From positions 27,644 through 91,643 of the forward strand of contig JANTQA010000004.1 in the NCBI GenBank assembly GCA_027625915.1: a DNA stretch of 64,000 nt, read 5' to 3'. The translations under genes and the position numbers were made by a program. The notes beneath the pieces are model-generated. The model did no database searches. It was not told where the DNA came from and saw nothing but the letters and a program-made list of their open reading frames with translations. This document shows positions 56,391 to 64,000 of the stretch, piece by piece; position 1 is the stretch's first letter, and each line of letters starts with the position of its first letter. This DNA is from Anaeramoeba flamelloides. Lineage: Eukaryota > Metamonada > Anaeramoebidae.

Positions 56391-57305
56391 TTATTTAAAC
56401 CAAACATATATTGATAATAAGTAACATTCTTATTTTCATTATTATTGTAATTATCTGTATTTTGATTATTGAAAGAAATGAATGATTCATTGAAAAGTTG
56501 AATTAGATTTTCTTTGGTAAAAGGAGGAAGTGAAATTCTATAAGAATCAGTTGGTGAAACTGAATTGTTGTTATTACAATAATTTAAATAGTGTTGTCCA
56601 ATTAAACTAAAATTCCAAGACTTTCCTGCACATAAAAGATTGATCTTTTTTAATATTTATCACAGTTGACAACTGTTGATCCCAAAAATAATAATATTTT
56701 ACAAGTTTTTCATGATCAAAGCAAATACGTGTTTCTGTGGGTTTTATCTTTTGCCTATATTTTTTGAAAATGGGTATTATTGTCAAACTGCCATGTTTCA
56801 ATTTGATCAATTTCATCAAGAAAAATATAATAATGATGATTTTTAATTGCCTCATAAAGAAATAGTGAGACTGATTTTTTCTTACGAAATTCTTCTAATT
56901 CTTTTCTCTCTTCTTCATCAATCTCAAATTTTATTTGTTCATAGATTACTTTCATTAGGTACTCTTCAAAATTTTCATATTTATTAATATCTTGCATATC
57001 AATTAGAATAATTTTGGAATTTAATAAATGGTTGAGCTCGTATGGGTATGATTTGATTTGCTTTATAAGTTTGTTAATTTGTGGATTTCGAAATGTCTTA
57101 TTTGCCTCAACCATTTTACGTAATTGTTTGATAAAATGTTGTCCAAAAAATGTTTTCCCAGTTCCAAACATATTCGATATAAAAAATAGTGCTGGTTTCA
57201 TAAAGTCACCACCAAATCCGTATCCGTTTTTTTTTTGTTCCACATAGATCATAGATTTTGCAAGAGTTAAAATTTCCTTTTCTCGATCAACAAAAGTGAA
57301 GTTAC

Positions 57306-57343
<38 letters not shown>

Positions 57344-57779
57344 GAAAAATTAAAAAAAGAAATATTTTTTGTGTTTTTTGGAAAGAGTAATTTAAAAAGA
57401 ATCTTTACCTTGAGTTTTATGTTCTTGTGAGAAGTTTTGTGGAACTTTTCCAATTGAGAAACCTTTTGTTTTTTTTGTCAGCGCATTCATATTAACTCTT
57501 TCAAATTGTTTATCGATCCTGTTGTTTTGTTCTTTGATAAGTTCGTTTTGTTCTTTGATTCGAAGGTCCTGTTTATCGATTTCAAGTTTTTGTTCTTTGA
57601 TGGTTTTTTTCTTTTTTGTCAATTCATTTTTTTAGGTCCTGTTTATCGATTTGTTGGTTTTGTTCTTTGATTTGTTCATTTTGTTCTTTGATCTTTTCAT
57701 TTTGTTCTTCTCTATCTCCTACTAAAAAAATCATTTTACCAATTGAATTTTGTTTTTCTTTGTCTTGTTCATTTTTGAA

Positions 57780-58389
57780 GAGTTGTTGGAGTGACTTTGA
57801 GTCAAGATCAAATATAAATAACTTTCTTTGCATTTGCTTAAGTTCCTCTTTCTTTTGGTCACGTACTTGTTCCATCTGCTTACGTTCTTGTTCCATCTGC
57901 TTACGTTCTTGGATCATTTCATCTCGTTCATTTTCCATCTTTGTTCTTTTTTTCTTGATTTCATCACGTTCTTGGATCATTTCATCTCGTTCACTGTCAA
58001 GCTTGTTATTTCTTTCCTCCATTCGTTTACGTCGTTCGATCATTTCTTCTCGTTCATTTTCCAGCTTGAGTCTTTTTCTTTCTTCTTGTTTTTCAGTTTC
58101 ACTTTTTTCTGGTTTAGTTTCTTTGTTTGTGTTCATTAAATGGTTTGATTGCTTTTTAAAAATTTTTCCAAAATTTTTTAGGTTTTCGAAAAAGAAATAA
58201 AATAAAAAAAAATAAAAAATGTATGCAAAATTAGAACAGAAAGATTGTTTTCTGATTTCAGCTCACAAGATCACTTTGATTTGGAAAGAAATTCAAAAAA
58301 AATCATTTAAACTTCATTTTTGATTTTCAAATTATCACAATAGAATTTTAGTTTCTGAGATTTCTGTCATTTCTGTGATTTCTGTTTTT
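57780..58389. repeat. Left arm of a 0.6-kb inverted duplication
   Basis: Contains the header of the left effector-type locus and about 250 bp of its 5' flank up to a CAGAAAT repeat. The right arm is 59794-60400. Similarity is high in the flank (e.g. TTTGCATAC, AAGTGATCTTGTGA, AACTAAAATTCTATTGTGAT on the other strand) and in the coding part. Confidence 0.85.
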
Positions 58390-58845
58390 TTCTGTTATTT
58401 TGATAAAGAAGATTAAAAAGAAAATATAGAAAATAAAGTTCTTTATTTGATAATTGTCATTGTTGAGTTGGAATGGCTGTACTTCATAAGGAAAGAAAAA
58501 TTCACAGGTTAAATAAGATGGCAGTACACTCTCTTTCTCTCTTTCTCCTTTACCCTTTCTCTCATTTCTCACACACACACTTTCCTTTTTCAAATTCTTC
58601 TTCTATATTCTTTTTTTACTTTCACTTTCATTTTCACAGACTTTCTTTCTCAAGATCTCTTTCACTGTCTCACTCTCTCCGGATCGACACATTCAGTACG
58701 AAGCCTCCATGGGGGTATCTAGATGTAGGTTCTTCAGCACTTTGAAAAGGTACATTGTCTTTCAGATTGAAAGCCTTGAATCAAACCAAATCACCTTTCA
58801 AGGTATTCTCGCTACATTTGAAACGTGTTTCCCTGCAAATCACCT

Positions 58846-59068
58846 ACTGTTAATTGAAAAATTAACTGGACAAAATTTTCATTTAAGTTTCCAAATAAAA
58901 ATCAGAAGTATTCAATAAATTATTAAAAAACCTCAATGTTCTGAAAAGGAATTTATTAGATAACTGATCAAAGAGTTATATAGTTTTAGTTTTTACTTGA
59001 CTTTGCAAACCTTTTTTTTGGAATATTAAATGAAATTTTTGTCCAGTTAATTTTTAATTTAATAGTAC
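58846..59068. repeat. Small palindromic repeat
   Basis: Arms of about 30 bp (TTAATTGAAAAATTAACTGG and onwards, inverse at 59025-59068) around a 140-bp centre. No target duplication is clear. Confidence 0.5.
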
Positions 59069-59221
59069 CCAGATCAAATACTTGCACAGATCATCCACAG
59101 ATTTTTAATATTCCTATTGACTCTTTTGAGATCTGGTTTTGATTCTTTTGGTTTCTTCTGATTCTTATTTTCATTCTGAATCGTATCCTGAAGTATTTTT
59201 TTTAAAAAATGAGTACCCTGT

Positions 59222-59244
59222 TCTCTCTCTCTCTCTCTCTCTCT
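59222..59244. repeat. (CT)n microsatellite
   Basis: About eleven CT dinucleotides on the plus strand. Confidence 0.9.
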
Positions 59245-59793
59245 AGCTAGGTACGTGAAGAAATCCTACAGACTTGTATAAATTCGAAAAAAATGGAAAA
59301 TTAATTAAAAATACTTAACAAAATTTAAATAATCACTCTTATTTGTTGCTATCTTTTCAGTCATTACCATCCCTTTTACCTTTTGTGGTTCTCATTATTT
59401 AATTCCATCCTAGTTATAACACCAAGAGACATTTATAAATAAAGAAAAAAACCTCACAGATCTTAATATCAAAGAAAAAAAAATCAAATAATTAAATACA
59501 TTGTCAAAAAAAACAAAACTTCTCTATTTATCTTACACTATCTTTTCAACAACATAAAACTCATTCTTTCAAAAAAAAAAAAAAAAAAAAAACAAAAACA
59601 AAAAGAACCAGATCGCTAACCAGGATTATTCTTAAATGATTGAATTTTTTAGAAAATCAACAATCAGAGTTGTATCACTTTTTTAGTTGTATCCAATTAT
59701 TTTTTCGAACAATGAAATAAAGAAAAGTTTCAAGATTAAAAGGCAAGTTACAGAATTTTTTTTATATATAATTTGATTGTCTGTAAAGAAAAC

Positions 59794-60400
59794 AGAAATC
59801 ACAGAAATCACAGAAATCACAGAAATCACAGAAACTAAAATTCTATTGTGATAATTTGAAAATCAAAAATGAAGTTTAAATGATTTTTTTGGAATTTCTT
59901 TCCAAATCAAAGTGATCTTGTGAACTGAAAGAATAAAACAATCTTTCTGTACTAATTTTGCATACATTTTTTATTTTTTTTTATTTTATTTCTTTTTCGA
60001 AAACCTAAAAAATTTTGGAAAAATTTTTAAAAATTAATCAAACCATTTAATGAACACAAACAAAGAAACTAAACCAGAAAAAAGTGAAACTGAAAAACAA
60101 GAAGAAAGAAAAAGACTCAAGCTGGAAAATGAACGAGAAGAAATGATCGAACGACGTAAACGAATGGAGGAAAGAAATAACAAGCTTGACAGTGAACGAG
60201 ATGAAATGATCCAAGAACGAGATGAAATCAAGAAAAAAAGAACAAAGCTGGAAAATGAACGAGATGAAATGGACCAAGAACGTAAGCAAATGGAACAAGT
60301 ACGTGACCAAAAGAAAGAGGAACTTAAGCAAATGCAAAGAAAGTTATTTATATTTGATCTTGACTCAAAGTCACTCCAAAAACTCTTCAAAAATGAACAA
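59794..60400. repeat. Right arm of the 0.6-kb inverted duplication
   Basis: Begins with about five CAGAAATCA units, then a 5' flank and header matching 58389-57780 in inverse order. The header lacks one short QERKQMEQ-type unit compared with the left copy. Confidence 0.85.
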
Positions 60401-62170
60401 AACAAAATCAACAATTTAATTAATTCGTTCATTTGAGAATTTTAAAAAACATCATTTATTTTTATACAATTCTTTTCGACAGAATCCCTTTTAAAAATGA
60501 TGAGCTAAACGATCCAGAAAAAAGCTTATTTTATCGAATATTAATGGCTACTTCTCAAGATATTAAATCTCAAACACAAATTAAGTTTTCTGATTGTAAA
60601 AATATCAATAATTTATCTGAAATATTTGTACCAATCCAAAAAAAAATATCCAAATTAAAAAAGAAAACGAATATTAATAATGAAAACAACAGCAACAGCA
60701 ACGTCAGCAACAAAACCATTTTAGATAATAATAATAATAAAAAAGAATGGATAATGATCATAATAATATTTGACGAAACTAATGAAACTTTGATTCAGAA
60801 TAACAACTATTTAGAAAGATTATATAAGTTTTTTACAACTGAAAAAAAAAAATTATTACAAAATAATATTTTCCTATGTCCTGTTTTTTGTGGTACTCAA
60901 GCCCAAAAATCTTTAACAAAGATTAAATCACAAAGTGAAAGATTACCAAAACAAATTAATATTCGTTTAATGACAATTGATCATTATATTATGATCCTCA
61001 ATAAAATTTTCAAAAAAAACAAACTTTGTTCGAATTCCAGTTCCAGTTCAAGTTCTTCTTGTTCTTGTTCTGAATTGAAAGAAAAAATAACACTAAATCA
61101 GCTTACAGAAGAAGCAAAATATTTACTTTATTGTGCTGAAGGAATTCCTCGTCTTTTTGAATATTTATTACGATCAATCCTAAAAAATTTATCAAGAGAA
61201 GGAATTAGAAAAACATGCTTCACGGAAACGAAAAAGGAAAAGAAAAAGAATAAGAATAAAAATAAGAATACGAATAATGATAATAATAATAATAATAATG
61301 ATAATAAAATTGAATATAACGACAATTTCTGGATAGAAGATCAAGAATCGAATAAAAAGAAAAAGAAAAAGAAAAAGAAAGAAAAAGAAAAAAAAAAAAA
61401 AAGAAAAAGAAAAAGAAAAAAAAAAAAAAGAAAAAGAAAAAGAAATAGAAAATAAAAAATAAAAAGACAATTATGATTCAGAAACAAACCAAACAAAATC
61501 TTACAAATACAGATTTATTAAAAGAATTTCTAACAGATCCAAGAATTAGTCGTGAATATTGCGTTAATATCTATAGGGATATAAGCAATTTAATTAATAA
61601 TGATCAAGAAATGCTTTCTTTAAATCTACTTGCAACACAAAATGAAGAAACATTATTTCAAGTGTTTTATTACTCATTAACTGGAATACCTATTAATAGA
61701 CTTGTTAGTTTTAAATATACTGATCCAAAAAATAATATAACATCCATTCAGAAGAATGTTTTAGAATTAGAAGATGAAGGATTAATATTTTGTGAAAAAT
61801 TATCAAATTATGATGAAGATAATTTAAGAATCTACTTGCCATTTTTTTATATTAATAAGTTAATGAAAAAAAGAACAGAACTACAAAATTTTCATTATCC
61901 AAGAAAATTTGAAACACCTACAAAAACAAAAAAATTTGCAACTAACGAAAAAGATGATCTTATCACATTTCTTTTAAGAATCCAAATTCTAATGGTTAAT
62001 GACAAACAGAAGAATCGAATGAGAAATCAAAATCAGAATCAAAATCAAAATAAAACAATTTTAAATTTCAAAGATATTTTTAGTAATATAGAAAGGTTTT
62101 TTTTTATAAAGAAAACTATATTGATTAATAAATCAAAAAAAAATAAAAAAAAAAAATTAACAAGATATAT
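60050..62170 (+). pseudogene. Crinkler/RHS-like effector-type locus, right copy (fossil), cut by rDNA
   Basis: Parts in order on the plus strand: the same coiled-coil header (from 60050, MNTNKETKPEKSE); an NTPase body with a Walker B-like WIMIIIIFDETNE (about 60755-60785), a CGTQAQ strand end (about 60890), and the signpost AEGIPRLFEYLLRSIL (about 61135-61180); a KE-rich run; then a winged-helix-like part LELEDEGLIFCEKL...LRIYLPFFYINKL (about 61760-61870). I see no Walker A. The body differs from that of the left copy although the header is almost identical, so header and body were recombined. The coding sequence runs into the 5.8S rRNA gene; the C-terminal effector part is absent. About two or three breaks; treated as broken. 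Young by header identity. Confidence 0.6.
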
Positions 62171-62180
62171 AAACCTTAAC
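62100..62180. other. Junction between effector-type locus and rDNA
   Basis: Open coding sequence (NIERFFFIKKTILINK) ends in an A-rich run only about 60 bp before the conserved 5.8S start. A normal ITS1 and 18S gene are missing here, so at most a stub of ITS1 remains. Confidence 0.75.
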
Positions 62181-62325
62181 AATGGATATCTTGGCTCTCA
62201 TAATGATGAAGAACGCAGCAAAGTGCGATAAGTAATGTGAATCGCAATATCTCTGTGAATCATTGAGTTTTTGAACGCAACTTGCACTTTCTATTCTTTG
62301 GTAATTTACTTACCAATACAAGATT
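62171..62325 (+). rRNA. 5.8S ribosomal RNA
   Basis: Matches the eukaryotic 5.8S pattern: AACCTTAACAATGGATATCT at the start, then GATGAAGAACGCAGC (62206-62220), GCGATAAGTAATGTGAATCG, TGAATCATTGAGTTTTTGAA and CGCAACTTGCAC, followed by a 3' hairpin. Length is about 155 nt, as expected; the 3' end is placed to within about 10 bases. It pairs with the 5' end of the 28S rRNA in the large ribosomal subunit. No 18S gene lies upstream. Confidence 0.93.
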
Positions 62326-62587
62326 AGTTAGTATAATTGAATCACTGGATACTCTATAATCTTTTTTTTCTTTCTTTTATTAGAAATTTTTTTAAAAAAA
62401 AAAAAAAATAGATTAGTCATTGCTTTTAAAATAGGCGATCCGATAAGGATATTATTTTTCAAGTTAAATATATAATAACAAAGAGATTAATATTTATTTA
62501 TTAATACCTTTACCATTGAAAAATAGTCTTTTTATTTTAAAAAGACCTTTTTAATATAAAAAATTATTATAGTATCTAAGTTTATTG
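62326..62587 (+). other. ITS2
   Basis: AT-rich spacer of about 260 bp between 5.8S and 28S, with poly-T and poly-A runs. It is removed from the rRNA precursor during maturation. Confidence 0.8.
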
Positions 62588-64000
62588 TCCGTGATTTAAT
62601 TAAAACCACTCACTGGATTTAAGCATATTAATAAGTGAAGGAAAAGAAAATAACTATGATTACCCTAGTAACGGCGAGTGAAGAGGTAACAGCTCCAAAG
62701 TTAAAATCAAATAGCGTTAATTATGGTTTACGTACATGTATAAGCGCCTGTGTAATGTGGGTTTTTCAAAGCTACGATGTACTGGCCATTTTAGGGATTT
62801 ATTTGAATTGTAACCTAAAGTGAAACCAACACCTAAACTAGGTAAGCCAAGCACCATTGCTAATTCTCTATGGAATAAGAGAACCACAGAAGGTGAAAGT
62901 CCTGTAATGCATTGGTTAGGGAAGTCTTATAATGAAATTTCTCAAGTCGTAAGGCCTACTATTGGTTTGGGTTTGGAACTTCCTGGATCCATTTTCGGAT
63001 GGAACCTTGAATTTTCTAGGAGTCGGAGTGTTCGGGATTGCACTCTTAAATTTACATTATGGCTTTTGTCATAATTTGTTGGTAATCTCCAGCAAAGACT
63101 AAATATCTATGAGAGACCGATAGCGAACAAGTACTGTGAAGGGAAGATGAAAAGTACTTTGAAAAGAAGGTCAAAAGAGCTTGAAATTGTTAAGGGAACA
63201 GGAATCCTATCTTTGGAAGACTCGTTATGTGCATTACAGTTTCGGCTGTTTTATACAAGGCATGTTTTTTAAGAGATAGGGCCCGTCTTGAAACACGGAC
63301 CAAGGAGTTTAATATCGTTGTAAGTCTTAGGGATATAACCAAAACCCTGAAAAGGCGCAGTGAAAGCGAATATTTATATACTTTGCAAAAGTGCCTAGTT
63401 CCTCGTTGAGCTAAGGTAGAACAGGGATATTAAGACCCGATAGACGGTGAACTATGGTTGTGTAGAATGAATCCGGGTGAAAGCCTGGAGGAGGTTCGAA
63501 GCGGTACTGACGTGCAAATCGTTCGTCAAATATGACTATAGGGGCGAAAGACTAATCGAACCGTCTAGTAGCTGGTTTCCTTCGAAATTTCTCTAAGGAT
63601 AGCGGATGGTTAAACTTTCACCTATTCTCAAACTCCAAATGCGCTTGAAAAATTACGTCTAAAAGAAAATTATTTTTCCACTAAGTTGGGGGAATTCTTC
63701 TGAAAAAGAAGGAAATTTTTTTTTTCCAATATGTTGAAAAAGGGTTTTGGTGTTAATTATTTTTTTTGAAGCCACTTATTTTCTAATCTTATGGTAACCA
63801 TCTAAGGGGGCCAAATGGGGTAAGCTGTGTACTTTGGGTGTATGGCAAAACCGGGATCAACTGTAACGTGACATTAAAGATGCCTAAATTAACGATTAAA
63901 GTTGAAAGGTGTTAATTCATCTAGACAGCTGGAAGGTTGCCATGGAAGTCGGAATCCTCTTAGGAACGTGTAACAACGCACCAGCCGAATGAATTAGTCC
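62588..64000 (+). rRNA. 28S (LSU) ribosomal RNA, 5' part, running off the window
   Basis: Begins near the conserved TTTAAGCATATTAATAAGTG and GGAAAAGAAAATAACTATGA blocks, then TAGTAACGGCGAGTGAAG (62667-62684). The domain I-II signatures follow: CAAGTACTGTGAAGGGAAGA, TGAAAAGTACTTTGAAAAGA, GTCTTGAAACACGGACCAAG (63283-63302), GATAGACGGTGAACTATG and TAGTAGCTGGTTTCC. All are in order and well conserved, so this gene looks functional. Expansion segments are AT-rich. The window holds only the first 1.4 kb. Short open frames within it are not genes. It would serve well to place the organism. Confidence 0.95.

Larger units (their letters stand above)
54562..58136 (-). pseudogene. Crinkler/RHS-like effector-type locus, left copy (fossil)
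   Basis: Parts in order on the minus strand: a coiled-coil header (from about 58136, MNTNKETKPEKSE, then ERDEMIQER repeats); a P-loop NTPase with Walker A NMFGTGKTFF (about 57180) and Walker B YIFLDEIDQIE (about 56810); the family signpost GGTPRLIEWIGSLL (about 56150); a winged-helix-like part; NE-rich and KE-rich runs; and a C-terminal segment PGPQSHSADLYLI...IVLAIQAKKL (about 55100-55000) that fits a restriction-endonuclease-fold nuclease (D...QxK). This header, NTPase and nuclease order is that of the Crinkler/RHS class of eukaryotic effectors, known from oomycetes, fungi and trypanosomes, thought to act in nuclei of target or own cells. The locus is spread over several frames, with about four breaks, and is treated as broken; unrecognised introns could mimic this. 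Age appears young, since the header nearly matches the right copy. Confidence 0.65.
58390..59793. other. Spacer between divergent effector-type headers
   Basis: Holds pyrimidine-rich DNA (58530-58690, CT-rich), a CT dinucleotide run (59222-59244), and a small palindrome (about 58846-59068, arms TTAACTGGACAAAATTTTCA and inverse). A 69-codon plus frame at 58709-58918 is unrecognised. As the only DNA between two divergent 5' ends it should carry both promoters if either is expressed. Confidence 0.5.

Noticed and set aside
57616-58200. Ser/Phe-rich frames opposite the coiled-coil headers (also 60034-60432)
   Set aside because: Antisense of the ERDEMIQER-type repeats.
62635-63409. Open frames inside the 28S rRNA
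   Set aside because: They overlap strongly conserved rRNA sequence and are not protein genes.

Overview
The window looks like nuclear DNA of a very AT-rich, repeat-laden eukaryotic microbe. Signs of this are a eukaryotic 5.8S-ITS2-28S rRNA segment at the right end, APE-type LINEs with an RRM ORF1, TA-flanked MITEs, and proteins full of long KE, NE and GK homopeptide runs. No introns are obvious. The style (expanded LRR-ankyrin-BTB, NACHT-WD40 and Crinkler/RHS-like families) would suit a free-living amoeboid protist. I cannot name the species from sequence alone; the rRNA would settle it.

Layout, left to right. (1) 0.6-6.6 kb, minus strand: a very large NLR/STAND-type protein (unknown N-terminus, NACHT NTPase, pentapeptide repeats, 15 WD40 blades, TPR tail). 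It is split into three open parts by a G-tract frame change and by one in-frame TGA. (2) 6.6-10.35 kb: non-coding, with a 1.36-kb TA-flanked terminal-inverted-repeat element and a probable retrocopied insert. (3) 10.35-13.3 kb: a broken LRR-ankyrin-BTB gene. (4) 14.57-22.02 kb: a full-length LINE, minus strand, with 16-bp target duplications and five copies of a 0.2-kb palindromic MITE in its ORF1 half. (5) 25.0-28.4 kb: the intact LRR-ankyrin-BTB paralogue. (6) 31.8-34.5 kb: a 413-bp foldback element, then a secreted repeat protein of clearly higher GC than its surroundings. (7) 35.1-37.4 kb: a 5'-truncated LINE carrying a MITE and an array of small hairpin modules. (8) 38.2-43.8 kb: DNA-transposase remnants split by two inverted 2-kb elements that each hold a tRNA-like segment. 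(9) 46.3-52.7 kb: a third LRR-ankyrin-BTB gene, opened by a 3.4-kb nested insertion (LINE, two foldbacks, MITE). (10) 54.6-62.2 kb: two divergent Crinkler/RHS-like effector-type loci sharing an inverted duplication of their coiled-coil headers; both are treated as broken fossils. (11) 62.17-64.0 kb: 5.8S, ITS2 and the start of 28S rRNA. No 18S gene precedes them; the right-hand effector-type locus runs straight into the rDNA.

The host genes look like receptor or adaptor families (NLR-like, LRR-BTB) that evolve by tandem-repeat exchange and duplication. The rest is a dense nest of mobile elements. The most unusual items are the effector/rDNA junction, the divergent pair with a shared header, the secreted IGxMADRI-repeat protein, the MITE cluster and the hairpin array.
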